The translations under genes and the position numbers were made by a program. This document shows positions 33,083 to 42,640 of a stretch of DNA of 64,000 nucleotides, piece by piece. The notes beneath the pieces were generated by a model that ran no database searches, was not told the DNA's origin, and saw only the letters and a list, made by a program, of their open reading frames with translations. This DNA is from Mesorhizobium sp. M1D.F.Ca.ET.043.01.1.1 (lineage in GTDB: Bacteria; Pseudomonadota; Alphaproteobacteria; Rhizobiales; Rhizobiaceae), in assembly GCF_003952385.1 (NCBI RefSeq), contig NZ_CP034444.1, forward strand, positions 806,001-870,000. Reading direction: 5' to 3'. The number at the start of each line of letters is the position of its first letter. The stretch's first letter is position 1.

Positions 33083-33973
33083 GTGATCGAAACGCTTTTG
33101 GCATTCCTGCTTGCGCTGCTGCCGGTGCAGCCGGCGGCGGCCGATGAATCCGTGCCGGCGCATGCCGAGCGGGTTGCGACCATCGATTGGGGCACGGCGG
33201 AGACACTGCTGGCGCTGGGCATCACGCCGCTCGGGCTTGCCGAAAGCGCCGGCTATCGCGACTGGGTCGGCTCGCCCGCCCTGCCCTCCGGTGTCGCCGA
33301 ACTTGGCCTCAGAGCCACGCCAAGCCTGGAATATCTGGCGGCGCTGAAGCCGGACGTGATCCTGTCGACGCCGCAGTTCACGGCGATCGAGCCGGTGCTT
33401 GGCAGGATAGCGCCGGTCATCAGCCTCGCCACCTTCACCGAAGACCTCGAGCCCTACCGGCATGCCGAAGAGAACACGAGGCGGCTCGGAGCGCTTACCG
33501 GTCGCGAGCAGGCGGCGGACGATCTCATCGCCGCTATCGACGCGCGCATCGCCAAGCTCAAAGGTGCCGTCGGCATGGCGGCAACCAGACCCGTGCTGGT
33601 GCTCTACTTCCAGGACGACCGCCACGCCTGGGTGTTCTGCCGCGGCAGCCTGTTCGACGACGTGCTGAAGCGCGCCGGGCTGAAGAACGCCTGGACGGGC
33701 GCAGGCAATTTCTGGGGTTTTGCGAATGCAGGCGTCGACCAGCTCTTCGCCGCCCGCGACGCAGCCGTGCTGGTGATCGAGCCGGTGCCGCCCGCAGTGC
33801 GGGCCAAGCTTGCGGCGCGCGACGGCCTGCTCGGCCAGCTGCCGGCCTTCGCACCCGGCAACTATGAAATCCTGCCCAGCGTGTGGGGGTTCGGCGGCTT
33901 GCCGTCCGCCGGTCGTTTCGCCGATCTCTTGCGCGAGCACGCTCGCCTTTTTGAGCGCGGCCATGCTTCATGA
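33083..33973 (+). CDS. fhuD: Periplasmic iron-siderophore binding protein (FhuD-like)
   Basis: The 296-residue protein starts at a GTG and has a signal peptide (LLAFLLALLPVQPAAA). The class III substrate-binding fold has DWGTAETLLALGITPLGLAE, SLEYLAALKPDVIL, FYFQD-like LVLYFQDDRHAWVF and a C-terminal LPSVWGFGGLPSAGRFADLL. It would hand ferric hydroxamate to the permease. It follows the receptor gene by 19 bases and overlaps the fhuB start, so the three are co-transcribed. Confidence 0.88.
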   Translation: MIETLLAFLLALLPVQPAAADESVPAHAERVATIDWGTAETLLALGITPLGLAESAGYRDWVGSPALPSGVAELGLRATPSLEYLAALKPDVILSTPQFTAIEPVLGRIAPVISLATFTEDLEPYRHAEENTRRLGALTGREQAADDLIAAIDARIAKLKGAVGMAATRPVLVLYFQDDRHAWVFCRGSLFDDVLKRAGLKNAWTGAGNFWGFANAGVDQLFAARDAAVLVIEPVPPAVRAKLAARDGLLGQLPAFAPGNYEILPSVWGFGGLPSAGRFADLLREHARLFERGHAS

Positions 33974-35909
33974 CCGCCGCCGTCTCGGGGCCTTTTTCGC
34001 GGGCGGCGTCTATCTGTTGCTCGTCGCCGGACTGATCGCCCACAACATCGCCGCCATCCAAGGCAGCGAAGCGGTGCGCGCGCTGCTGCTCGACTATGCC
34101 TATTGGCCGCGGCTGACCGTCTCGCTGCTGGCGGGCGCGGCACTTGGCCTCGCCGGCGTCCTGATGCAGCAGGTGCTCCAGAATCCGCTCGCCGCGCCCG
34201 AGACGCTCGGCGTCAATGCCGGCGCGCATCTGGCACTGACCATCGGCCTGCTCGCTTCGCCGGCCTTGCATGCCGCGCATCCGGAGCTGCTGGCGATCGC
34301 CGGCGCCTTCGCCGCCTGGGGACTGATCGCGGCGGTCGGCTGGCGCTGGCGCGCCGACCCCACGACGTTGATCCTCGCCGGCTTCGTCGTCAGCTTCGCG
34401 CTGGGCTCGATCTCGAGCCTCCTGATGCTGCTCAACCAGCAATATCTCGCCTCGATGTTCATCTGGGGCGCCGGCTCGCTGGTCGAGGACGGCTGGACCG
34501 GCGTCGAGCAACTGGCGCTGCGCGTCGCCGTCGGCGCGACCGTCACCGCCGCCCTGGCGCGGCCGCTGCTGATCCTCGGCTTCGGCGACCAGCAGGCAAA
34601 AAGCCTCGGCCTGACCAGGCTCTTGAAGCCGCTGCTTCTGGCCACAGCCGTGCTGCTCTCGGCAAGCGTGGCGGCCGCCGTCGGCATCATCGGCTTTGTC
34701 GGCCTCGCCGCGCCGCATCTGGCGCGCGTGCTCGGCGCCGAAAAACTCGGCGAGCGGCTCGTCGCCGCGCCGCTCGCCGGTACCGGCCTCGTGCTCCTCG
34801 TCGACCAGCTCGTCCAGCTTCTGCCGCCCGGCCAGGCCGCGAACCTGCCGACCGGCGCGGTCACCGCGCTGATCGGCGCGCCGATGCTGATCCTTTTGCT
34901 GCGCCGCGTGCCGCGCCTGATGCTGGAGACAGGCGCAGGCATCGCCACCCGTCTCGGCGGCGGCAGCGCAAGGCGGCCAATGGTCGTGCTTGCCGGCCTG
35001 GCCGTCGCGCTCGCTCTTGTGCTTGCTCTTGCCTTCCTCCTCGGCCGCGCGCCCGACGGCTTCGGCCTCCACCCGGAGGCCTTCTCCTGGCGCCTGCCGC
35101 GCGTCACCGCCGCCTGCGGCGCGGGGCTTGGACTCGGCGTCGCCGGCTGCCTCGTCCAGCGCCTGTTCGCCAACCCGATGGCGAGCCCGGAAATCCTCGG
35201 CATCGGCGGCGGCGTCGCCATGGGGCTGATCGCGGCGCTGCTTCTCTTCGCCGACTCCAGCGCCGCGGTTCAGCTTCTCGGCGCGACGGTCGGCGCGTTG
35301 GCGGTCACCGGCGCGATCCTGCTGCTCGGCCTCGACCGCGGCTTCACGCCGGAGCGGCTGCTCTTGACCGGCATCGCCATCACCGCCCTGCTCGACGCTT
35401 CGAGCCTGCTGTTTCTTGCGCTCGGCGACCCGCGCTCGGGCCAGGTGCTGGCCTGGCTGAGCGGCTCGACTTATTGGGTGGAGCTCGACTTCGCGGTCGT
35501 CGTGCTCTGCGCCGGTCTCGTCGGGCTAGCGCTCTCGGCATTTGCCTGCCGCTGGCTGGAGATCCTGCCGCTCGGCGCCGGCGTCGCCATAAGCCTCGGC
35601 ATTCCGCTCCGTACGGCGCGGCTCGCGGTGCTGGTGCTCGCGGCGATCACGACGGCGGCCGCGGCGCTGGTCGTCGGCCCGATGAGTTTTGTCGGGCTGC
35701 TTGCCCCACATCTGGCAGGCCTGCTCGACTTGAGGCGCGCCGGGCCGCAACTGTTCGGCGCGGCGCTGGTGGGAGCAGCGCTGGTGGTGTTTGCCGATTG
35801 GACCGGGCGCATCGTGTTTGCACCGACTGAGCTGCCAGCGGGGGTGCTTTCGGTGCTGATCGGGAGCGCCGCCGTGATCGGGATTGTTATGGCGCGGCGG
35901 GTACGTTGA
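33963..35909 (+). CDS. fhuB: Fe(3+)-hydroxamate ABC permease FhuB (fused two-half permease)
   Basis: The 648-residue inner-membrane protein consists of two homologous BtuC/FhuB halves. Each carries the family motif after its second helix (QNPLAAPETLGVNAGA in the first half, NPMASPEILGIGGG in the second) and a G-x-I-x-FVGL-x-x-PH element (GFVGLAAPHLAR and SFVGLLAPHLAG) that contacts the ATPase. That gives about 20 membrane helices, the normal FhuB length. The ATG at 33963 overlaps the fhuD-like stop by 11 bases. No FhuC ATPase gene follows, so the complex must borrow an ATPase encoded elsewhere. Confidence 0.93.
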   Translation: MLHDRRRLGAFFAGGVYLLLVAGLIAHNIAAIQGSEAVRALLLDYAYWPRLTVSLLAGAALGLAGVLMQQVLQNPLAAPETLGVNAGAHLALTIGLLASPALHAAHPELLAIAGAFAAWGLIAAVGWRWRADPTTLILAGFVVSFALGSISSLLMLLNQQYLASMFIWGAGSLVEDGWTGVEQLALRVAVGATVTAALARPLLILGFGDQQAKSLGLTRLLKPLLLATAVLLSASVAAAVGIIGFVGLAAPHLARVLGAEKLGERLVAAPLAGTGLVLLVDQLVQLLPPGQAANLPTGAVTALIGAPMLILLLRRVPRLMLETGAGIATRLGGGSARRPMVVLAGLAVALALVLALAFLLGRAPDGFGLHPEAFSWRLPRVTAACGAGLGLGVAGCLVQRLFANPMASPEILGIGGGVAMGLIAALLLFADSSAAVQLLGATVGALAVTGAILLLGLDRGFTPERLLLTGIAITALLDASSLLFLALGDPRSGQVLAWLSGSTYWVELDFAVVVLCAGLVGLALSAFACRWLEILPLGAGVAISLGIPLRTARLAVLVLAAITTAAAALVVGPMSFVGLLAPHLAGLLDLRRAGPQLFGAALVGAALVVFADWTGRIVFAPTELPAGVLSVLIGSAAVIGIVMARRVR

Positions 35910-36075
35910 GGTTGCAGACAGCCCTGCAAATTCGCGCTCTACGGCTAGGCGCGAAGGCCGCGGCGCTTGCCGAGATCACGGCGACAAGGTGCCCCTGTCT
36001 GCAAGCTCACCATCCGCCGTTTCCGCTTCGCCCACTCTGCGCTAGACTCGGCCCCGCAACAGGATCGCCATCGTC

Positions 36076-36798
36076 ATGATCGTCCAGGCTTGCATCAACG
36101 GCGCGCGTCCCGCCGATTTCCATCCGGCGCTTCCGCTCGACCCGGATGCCATGGCGCGCGACGGCGCGGCCTCGATCGCGGCGGGCGCTGCCGAACTGCA
36201 TGTCCATGCGCGCGGCGCCGACCGGCAGGAAAGCCTGGCGCCCGAGGCGATGGACCGGACGGTGGCGGCGCTGCGCCGCGCCTGCCCGGGCACGCTGATC
36301 GGCGTCTCCACCGGTGCCTGGATCGAGAAGGACGACAGGCGCACGCTTGCCGCCATCGCCGGCTGGCATGAACTGCCCGACTACGCCTCGGTCAACCTCA
36401 GCGAGGCGGCGGCGCCCGAAGTAATGGAGGCCCTGCGCGGCCGCGGCGTCGGCATCGAGGCGGGGCTGGCATCGATCGGCGACGCGCTCAGGCTCGCCGG
36501 CCTCGACCATGGCGGGCGGGTGCTGCGCGTGCTGATCGAGATTTCCGAGCAGACGCTGGACGAGGCTTTTGCCATCGCCAACGGCGTCGAAAAGGTGCTG
36601 CAGCGCGAAGGCATACGACGTTCCATCCTGCTGCATGGCGAGAATGCGACCGTATGGCCCTTCGTCCAACGGGCGGCGGTGCGGAAATTCTCCACCCGTG
36701 TCGGGCTGGAGGACGGGAAGGAATTGCCGGACGGCAGCGTGGCCGAAGGGAATACGGCGCTGGTGAAGGCGGCGGTGGGGATTTGTCGCAAACCGTGA
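36076..36798 (+). CDS. BKACE family protein (beta-keto acid cleavage enzyme, DUF849)
   Basis: The 240-residue protein opens with the BKACE signature VQACINGARP and has the zinc-ligand His pair in AAELHVHARG (about 39-48). It continues with LIGVSTGAW and a C-terminal RVGLEDG. The family condenses a beta-keto acid with acetyl-CoA and cleaves it to a CoA ester and acetoacetate, as in lysine fermentation's Kce. At 240 residues it is shorter than the usual 270-310, so it belongs to the compact subgroup whose substrates are poorly known. It stands alone; a solo repeat hairpin follows its stop codon. Confidence 0.82.
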   Translation: MIVQACINGARPADFHPALPLDPDAMARDGAASIAAGAAELHVHARGADRQESLAPEAMDRTVAALRRACPGTLIGVSTGAWIEKDDRRTLAAIAGWHELPDYASVNLSEAAAPEVMEALRGRGVGIEAGLASIGDALRLAGLDHGGRVLRVLIEISEQTLDEAFAIANGVEKVLQREGIRRSILLHGENATVWPFVQRAAVRKFSTRVGLEDGKELPDGSVAEGNTALVKAAVGICRKP

Positions 36799-36804
36799 CG
36801 AGAT

Positions 36805-36836
36805 GTTCCTCGCCCCACGAAGTGGGGGAAGAGAAA
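36805..36836. repeat. Solo arm of the palindromic intergenic repeat
   Basis: GTTCCTCGCCCCACGAAGTG followed by GGGGAAGAG matches the outer arm of the 26131-26263 element and forms the hairpin CCCCAC-GAA-GTGGGG. It lies six bases after the BKACE stop codon and may act as a terminator. Confidence 0.55.
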
Positions 36837-36849
36837 CCCAAGCTGGAAG

Positions 36850-37251
36850 TCAGCCGAATTTCGCCAAAGGCTCGGCGTTTATCTCGACCCACTCGCAGCG
36901 CCGGCTGTCATGATAGAAGGACTGGAAGGGCGGCGGGAACGACGGATCGGCGAATGCGCCCACCGGAATGGCAATCAGGCCGGGCTGCGTGTCGATGCGA
37001 TAGTGGACATTGCTGCCGCAGTCCGGACAGAAGCTGTAAATGACGCGGCCACCCTGGTCGCCGACGCGCGTGAATTGCGCTGACCGCCCCTCGATCGAAA
37101 CGTCGCCTTCGGCAAACCGGACATTGTAGCTGAAGGCGCTGCCGGTACGCCGCTTGCAGTCGAGGCAATGGCACACCGAGATACGCACCGGCTCGCCCAC
37201 GCAAGTGGCCGACAGCTGACCGCAGGAACATTGGGCGCGACGGGTCACCAT
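36850..37251 (-). CDS. GFA family protein (CENP-V/GFA zinc fold)
   Basis: The 133-residue protein has the zinc-binding cysteine sets of the GFA family: CSCGQLSATC (about 8-17), CHCLDCKRRTGSAFS (about 27-41) and FCPDCGSNVHYR (near 74). The family is named for glutathione-dependent formaldehyde activation, but that activity has been questioned and most members have no proven substrate. The start is supported by GGAG upstream. Monocistronic; no formaldehyde genes are nearby, although the SBP56 enzyme elsewhere in the window would make formaldehyde. Confidence 0.85.
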   Translation of the reverse strand: MVTRRAQCSCGQLSATCVGEPVRISVCHCLDCKRRTGSAFSYNVRFAEGDVSIEGRSAQFTRVGDQGGRVIYSFCPDCGSNVHYRIDTQPGLIAIPVGAFADPSFPPPFQSFYHDSRRCEWVEINAEPLAKFG

Positions 37252-37362
37252 AAGCGGCTCCTTCCAGTTCCTCGATCCTCGTCAGGACAGCGGCATCAGC
37301 AGCTTATGCAGTTTGGCAACACAGCGGAAGGACGCTTCGCGCCGTTTGCGCGGCAGCCCTTG

Positions 37363-38357
37363 TCAGGCCCGCCACACCGCCAGATCCGCCAGGATCCGCG
37401 CCTTCACCGCAGTGTCGGCATAGCTCGCATTCACCGATGTCGCGGCGAGCTGGCGGATTGTTTCGCCGTTCCAGGCGAAGGTCTCCGCGCAGGCGGCGTA
37501 AGACGCTTCGAGCGTCGTGTCGAGCAGCGTCGGATCGTCGGTGTTGATCGAGACCGGGACGCCGGCCTTGCGAAGCGCATCGATCGGATGTTCGGCAAGC
37601 GACGGATAGATGCCGAGCGCGATGTTGGAGATCGGGCAGACGCCAAGCGGAATCCGCCTCTGTGCAAGCAGCTCGACCAAAGCCGGCTCCTCGATCGCCC
37701 GCACGCCGTGATCGATGCGGTCGGCGCCAAGCAGTTCGATGGCGTCGCGGACTCCCTCGGGACCACTCGACTCGCCGGCATGAACGGTCCGCCGCAATCC
37801 GGCCGCGGCGGCGCGCCGGAACGCCTCGGCGAAGCGCGGGCCGGTCCGGCCTGCGGTCGCTTCGTTTCCGTCGATCGAAAGGGCAACGACGCGCGGGTGC
37901 CTGATCCTGCCCAGCAACTCCACCAGCTCGGTCGCGTCCTCGGCCGACTGGATGCGCAGCAGGCTGACGCAGAGCCCGACCGGCGGGTACCCATCCTGCT
38001 CGGCGGCGGCGAAACCCGCGTCGAAGGCGTCGATCATGCCGGGGATGTTCCGGTGCCAGTGCGGCCAGTGGGTCGGGTTGACGATAACGTCGGCGTAGCG
38101 CACGCCGCTCCCGGCCATGCGCCGCGCAAATTTATAGGCGGTAACGGCCAGTTGCTCGCGCGTGCGGAACGTACCGCACAGCCAGTCGAGCATTTCGAGG
38201 AAGCTCTTCAGATCGTGCGCCTCGAAGAGCCTTTCGCGCGGCGCGCGCAGCGGAATGCCTGCCTCCTCGCAATTCCTGATCACGTCGTCGGCCTCGAAGC
38301 AGCCCTCGAGATGGATGTGTGCACTTCGGCCTTCGGCAACCCGATATAGTCGGTCAA
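37363..38357 (-). pseudogene. Adenosine deaminase with frameshifted N-terminus
   Basis: From 38283 down the frame encodes 306 residues of adenosine/adenine deaminase, with active-site elements HAGESSGPEG, DRIDHGVRA and SINTDDPTLL. The missing start is visible upstream: a TTG at 38357 with a perfect GGAGG gives TDYIGLPKAEVH, then breaks. The family sequence should read HIHLEGCFEADD, and exactly that follows in the other frame. Two extra bases (a duplicated GT in GTGTGC, about 38316-38322 on the plus strand) cause the shift and separate the two zinc-ligand histidines of the H-x-H motif. Unless this is a sequencing error, the enzyme should be dead. Repaired length would be about 330 residues, normal for the family. 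Confidence 0.82.
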
Positions 38358-38486
38358 TGAAGCCTCCGAGCTTTGTGGCCGCATCAAATCACGAAAGGTG
38401 AGGTCAAGGCTTCAAGAAATGATTGAAAGATTTGCGCGTGATGACAGCCAATCTCCCCCGCAAGCGGCAAGATTAGCGCTCCACCC

Positions 38487-39545
38487 TCACTGCGTGTCCG
38501 CATTGGCCCTCAGTTCGGCGCGCTTCTCGTCCGACACCACCGCCAGGTCCAGCACCTTCTGCAGGCCCGCCGCGTGGCGGAAGTTCGGCTCGGTCTGCGC
38601 GCCGCTGCCGACGGCATCGACAAAGCGCTGGTAATTGGTCGGCACCGTGCCGGCGTCGAGCGTTTCCCACTTGGCGTTCTCGACGTCGGCGCCAACGCAG
38701 GCCTTGAGCATCGACCCTTCGAGATTGTGCACCACCTCGATGCCGCCCTTGTCGCCATAGATGCGCAGGCGAAGCTCGTTGAGATGGCCGGTCGCCCAGC
38801 GGCTGGCATGCACCACGCCGAAGGCGCCGTTGGCGAAGTCGAGCGTCATGGCGAAGCTGTCATTGGCGTCGAGCTGATAGTCGCCGATGCGGTTTCCCGG
38901 CGCCTTGTCAAAGGCGCGCAGCCGGCAGAAGACATGGTCGATGTCGAGGGCAGCGCCATAGCTCGCGAAATCGAGGATGTGGATGCCGACGTCGCCAAGC
39001 ACGCCGTTCGAGCCGTGGCCGCGCGACAGCCGCCACAGCCATTTCGGGTCGCTGCGCCAGTCGCCCCAGAATTTCGACACCAGCCAGCTCTGCAGATAGG
39101 ACGCCTCGACGTGGCGCACCGTGCCGATCTCGCCGTGCTGCACCATCTGGCGCGCCTTCTGCAGCGCCGCCACATTGCGATAGGTGAGGTTCACCATGTT
39201 GACGACACCGGCGGCTTCCGCCGCATCGGCCATCTCGCTCGCCTTGCCGAAATTCTCGGCCAGCGGCTTTTCGCAAAGCACCGGCTTGCCGGCGGCAATC
39301 AGCGCCATGGTGGTGGGATGGTGGATGCGGTCGGGCGTGACATTGGCGACCGCGTCGAAATCGCCCCAGTCGAGCGCCGCTTCCAGCGAGGTGAAACGCT
39401 TCGGAATATTATAGGCGTCGGCATACTCGCCGACGCGCGCCGGATCGACATCGACGGCGCCGACGATGTCGACGCCCTCGATGGCGCTGAAGCGGCGGGC
39501 GTGCTCCTGCGCCATCCAGCCGGTACCGAGTATCAAAAGTCGCAT
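38487..39545 (-). CDS. Gfo/Idh/MocA family oxidoreductase (ThuB-like)
   Basis: The 352-residue protein has the N-terminal Rossmann domain (LLILGTGWMAQEHARRF, 3-19, and DVDPARV) and the family CEKPLAENFGKA near 95-106. A C-terminal alpha/beta domain includes GSNGVLGDVGIHILDFASYG. The ATG at 39545 has AGGAG at the right distance. Family enzymes oxidise sugars, inositols or sugar alcohols with NAD(P). It lies 83 bases after the ThuA-like gene on the same strand, matching the thuA-thuB order seen in rhizobial trehalose utilisation, where ThuB makes 3-ketotrehalose. No thuEFGK transporter genes are present here, so the substrate is uncertain. Confidence 0.86.
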   Translation of the reverse strand: MRLLILGTGWMAQEHARRFSAIEGVDIVGAVDVDPARVGEYADAYNIPKRFTSLEAALDWGDFDAVANVTPDRIHHPTTMALIAAGKPVLCEKPLAENFGKASEMADAAEAAGVVNMVNLTYRNVAALQKARQMVQHGEIGTVRHVEASYLQSWLVSKFWGDWRSDPKWLWRLSRGHGSNGVLGDVGIHILDFASYGAALDIDHVFCRLRAFDKAPGNRIGDYQLDANDSFAMTLDFANGAFGVVHASRWATGHLNELRLRIYGDKGGIEVVHNLEGSMLKACVGADVENAKWETLDAGTVPTNYQRFVDAVGSGAQTEPNFRHAAGLQKVLDLAVVSDEKRAELRANADTQ

Positions 39546-39628
39546 TCTTGCTCCTCCGAGCGGATTGGTTCGATTCAATTACATGCCCAATGTGGCCTAA
39601 GCGTTGTCTTCGCGCAATTCCCGAATGT

Positions 39629-40414
39629 TTAGCGGAAGCCGCCCTCGGCGGCCGCGTGCAGCTTGCCGCCGCGCTCTACGATCGGCTCCAGCGCCTTCTC
39701 GACCGGCACGTTCGGCGCGTTGAGGATGGCAGGCTTTGCCCCTTGCGGGTTATTCGCCCACTTCACCGCGTTGCGCAGCACCTTGTGCACCGTGGCGTCA
39801 TGATAGGTCGGGTAGGTTTCGTGTCCGGGGCGGAAGTAGAAGACATTGCCGGCGCCGCGCCGGTAGGTCAGCCCCGAGCGGAACACCTCGCCGCCCTGGA
39901 ACCAGGAGATGAACACCGTCTCCAGCGGCTCCGGCACGGCGAACTGCTCGCCATACATCTCCTCGTTCTCAAGCTCGAAATATTCGCCGATGCCTTCGGC
40001 GATCGGGTGGCTGGGGCTCGTGACCCAGAGCCGCTCGCGCTCGCCGGCCTCGCGCCATTTCAGCGTGCAGGGCGTGCCCATCAGCCGCTTGAAAATCTTC
40101 GAGAAATGGCCGGAATGGAGCACGATCAGCCCCATGCCTTCCCACACCCGGCGGGCGACGCGCTCGACCACCTCGTCGGCCACCGCGCCGTGGTCCTTAT
40201 GGCCCCACCAGACGAGCACGTCGGTCTCGGCGAGGCGCGCCTCCGGCAGGCCGTGCTCCGGCTGCTCCAGCGTCGCCGTCGAGGCGGAGATCGCCTCGTC
40301 GGCGTTGAGCGCGTTGGCGATGGTCGTGTGCATCCCTTCCGGATAGATGCCGGCCACCACCTCGTTGGTCCGCTCATGGATGTTCTCGCCCCAGACGACA
40401 GCGCGTATTGTCAT
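39629..40414 (-). CDS. thuA: ThuA family protein (trehalose utilisation)
   Basis: The 261-residue protein has the class I glutamine-amidotransferase-like fold of Thu[21 protein letters not shown] at the start, [33 protein letters not shown] and the C-terminal [20 protein letters not shown] stretch. ThuA acts with ThuB in oxidation of trehalose and related disaccharides in Sinorhizobium. It precedes the oxidoreductase at 38487 and probably shares its transcript. Assignment to the family is firm; trehalose as substrate is inference. Confidence 0.87.
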   Translation of the reverse strand: MTIRAVVWGENIHERTNEVVAGIYPEGMHTTIANALNADEAISASTATLEQPEHGLPEARLAETDVLVWWGHKDHGAVADEVVERVARRVWEGMGLIVLHSGHFSKIFKRLMGTPCTLKWREAGERERLWVTSPSHPIAEGIGEYFELENEEMYGEQFAVPEPLETVFISWFQGGEVFRSGLTYRRGAGNVFYFRPGHETYPTYHDATVHKVLRNAVKWANNPQGAKPAILNAPNVPVEKALEPIVERGGKLHAAAEGGFR

Positions 40415-40634
40415 AGATAGCCTCGTGAATGATTGTGAGGATGGAGCCGCCCCGCGCCATAGATAGCGTCTTCGGCCGCTATTGGAAGCAGTTTTCGCCT
40501 GCCGCTCCGCTTCGCGCGGAGCACAGGTCACAAGTGCCCTTTTCCAACAACAGCATGCTCCTTTATGTTCCCAATTTGATTCAATCGCCGCGCACCCGAT
40601 TGGCAAGCGCCCCTTCCCGTGCGCAATATCAGCC

Positions 40635-41390
40635 ATGGGCGAAGTGCTTGTAGGGGCTGCGATCTTTGCTTGCCTGGCCGGGGCCTCGCTGGTCAGCCTG
40701 ATGGTGCACGAGCGCTTCCCCAGCCACCACCTTGGGGACGACACCAGCGCGGTAGTGCGGCTTGCTGCGAACCTTTTCGTGGTGATGTCCTCGCTGGTGC
40801 TCGGCCTGATGATCAACTCGGCCAAGAACACGTTCGAGTCCATCAATGGCAACGTACACACCTTCGCCACCGATCTCATTCTGCTCGACCGAACGCTGCG
40901 ACATTACGGACCAGAGACGGACAGCGCCCGGCAGTCGCTCACCGCCTACGTGCAGCGCGTCGTCGACACCTCGACCGCCGACAGCAACACGACCGTCGTC
41001 CCGAGCAGGCTGTCGGAACTGCTGCTCAATCAGGTCGGCGACATCCTGGCGGGGTTGGCGCCTACCGATGCCAAACAGATCGCCGCGCAGCAGGCCGCGA
41101 CACAGCAGCTGCAGAAGGTGATCGAGCAACGCTGGATACTGGCCGAGCAGTCCGAGGGCGCCATCCCCGCGCCGCTGATCGCCCTGCTCGTGGCCTGGCT
41201 GACGCTGATCTTCGCCAGCTTCGGCTTTCGGGCGCCGCGCAATGCCACCATTGTCTTTACGTGCCTGATTTCCGGGGCACTGGTGGCGGCGGCGATCTAC
41301 CTGATCATCGATATGGACTCGCCCTTCTCAGGCCCGATCCAGGTCTCGCCGGCGCCGCTGCAAAGGGCGCTGGCGGAACTGACGCAGTGA
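40635..41390 (+). CDS. DUF4239 (bestrophin-like) membrane protein
   Basis: The 251-residue protein starts at ATG 40635. It has two N-terminal helices (about 5-22 and 38-58, with [22 protein letters not shown]), a soluble central helical domain (about 60-175) and two C-terminal helices (about 180-200 and 208-228). [25 protein letters not shown] sequence with the family's charged loop identifies DUF4239, distantly bestrophin-like. Function unknown. It converges on the glycosyltransferase at 41393, with two bases between stop codons. The longer frame from 40482 has no ribosome site. Confidence 0.82.
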   Translation: MGEVLVGAAIFACLAGASLVSLMVHERFPSHHLGDDTSAVVRLAANLFVVMSSLVLGLMINSAKNTFESINGNVHTFATDLILLDRTLRHYGPETDSARQSLTAYVQRVVDTSTADSNTTVVPSRLSELLLNQVGDILAGLAPTDAKQIAAQQAATQQLQKVIEQRWILAEQSEGAIPAPLIALLVAWLTLIFASFGFRAPRNATIVFTCLISGALVAAAIYLIIDMDSPFSGPIQVSPAPLQRALAELTQ

Positions 41391-41392
41391 CG

Positions 41393-42640
41393 TCACCGGC
41401 CGGGCTGGGCCAGGACCTCGACCAGCAGCTTAGCAGCCACCTCGGCGCCGTCGGCGCGGATCAGGCGGGCGACCGCGTTCGCTCGGACGCGGGTTTCGGG
41501 CGCGAGCGCCGTCTCCAGCCCCTCCGACAATGACTCCGCAGTCGGCACAGGGCCGTCATGCGCGGCACCTATGCCGAGCTCAGCGACGCGACGGGCCCAG
41601 TAGGGCTGGTCGCCGATCTGGGGCACCACCACCTGCGGCGCCCCTGCCCGCGCGGCGGCAACGGTCGTGCCGGCGCCGCCGTGATGGATGACCGCCGCCA
41701 CGCGGCCAAACAGCGCCTGCTGGTTGACATCGCCGACAGCGAAGCAGTCGTCGTGGTCGTCGATCAGTTCAAGCTCGGCCCAGCCATGCGCGATGACCGA
41801 GCGCCGGCGCTTGGCGCGGATCGCCTCGATGGCGGCCCGGCCGGCCTCGCTGGCGACCGCAATCGAGCCGAAGCCGACATAGACCGGCGGCGCGCGTGCA
41901 TCGAGGAACGCTTCCAGCCCCTCGGCAAGCGGCCGCTCGTCGGCCAGGATCCAGGCACCGGTCTGCAAGGCGTCTGTCATGTCCGAGGGCGGCCACGACC
42001 CGAGTGTCGGGTCGCATGCGAGCAAGACAGGATCGCCGAAGACATAGTCGCGGACATTCTCCACCGCGGGCAATCCGAGCGACGCGCGGTGGCGGTTGAT
42101 CGCCTCGCCGAACAGCGCATTCTTTGTCGCGATATCCGTCTCCCACAGCAGCCGATTATCGCTCACCCCGGCTGGAAGCGGATGTCCCGGATATTCGTGC
42201 GGCCGGTGATGTGCCGACGGCAGCCAGATGGGACAGAAGGTGCCGAGGATGTAGCGCATGCCCTTCTGCTCGGCGACCAGCCGCGCGGCGGCGCAGGAAG
42301 GAAAAAGGCCACACGCCACCACGGCATCGCAGCCTTCGGCGGCTGCGGCCAGCGCTTCGTATTGTCTGGCGAGGATCTCGGCGGCCTGGCGGGAGATGAG
42401 CGCGGCCACGCTCTCGGGCGACGCCGATGCCCTGCGGCGCGTCATCTCCTTCACCCATTCGCGCACCGGCGAGAAGGCCGGCACCAGCGGCACGCCGGCG
42501 CGGGCGCAGAGCGCGGCAAATTCCTCGTCGCCGGGGATACTCACCCGCACCTCGGCGCCAAGCGCCTGCAGCCGCGCCCCGAGCGCCACCACCGGCTCGA
42601 CGTCGCCGCGCGAGCCGTAGGTCGACAATAAAATCCGCAT
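41393..42640 (-). CDS. GT1 family glycosyltransferase (UDP/dTDP-sugar dependent)
   Basis: The 415-residue protein has the GT-B fold. The N-terminal acceptor domain opens ILLSTYGSRGDVEPVVALGA and the C-terminal donor site is HHGGAGTTVAAARAGAPQV, then PQIGDQPYWARRV. It resembles the sterol/lipid and natural-product glycosyltransferases (vancomycin GtfE type, rhamnosyltransferase). GGGAG precedes the ATG. No aglycone pathway adjoins; lipids are plausible acceptors. Well formed, nothing missing. Confidence 0.88.
   Translation of the reverse strand: MRILLSTYGSRGDVEPVVALGARLQALGAEVRVSIPGDEEFAALCARAGVPLVPAFSPVREWVKEMTRRRASASPESVAALISRQAAEILARQYEALAAAAEGCDAVVACGLFPSCAAARLVAEQKGMRYILGTFCPIWLPSAHHRPHEYPGHPLPAGVSDNRLLWETDIATKNALFGEAINRHRASLGLPAVENVRDYVFGDPVLLACDPTLGSWPPSDMTDALQTGAWILADERPLAEGLEAFLDARAPPVYVGFGSIAVASEAGRAAIEAIRAKRRRSVIAHGWAELELIDDHDDCFAVGDVNQQALFGRVAAVIHHGGAGTTVAAARAGAPQVVVPQIGDQPYWARRVAELGIGAAHDGPVPTAESLSEGLETALAPETRVRANAVARLIRADGAEVAAKLLVEVLAQPGR

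Noticed and set aside
33558..35072. 504-codon minus-strand frame across fhuD/fhuB
   Set aside because: Antisense to two well-defined transporter genes; Arg/Gln/Glu-rich nonsense typical of GC shadowing.
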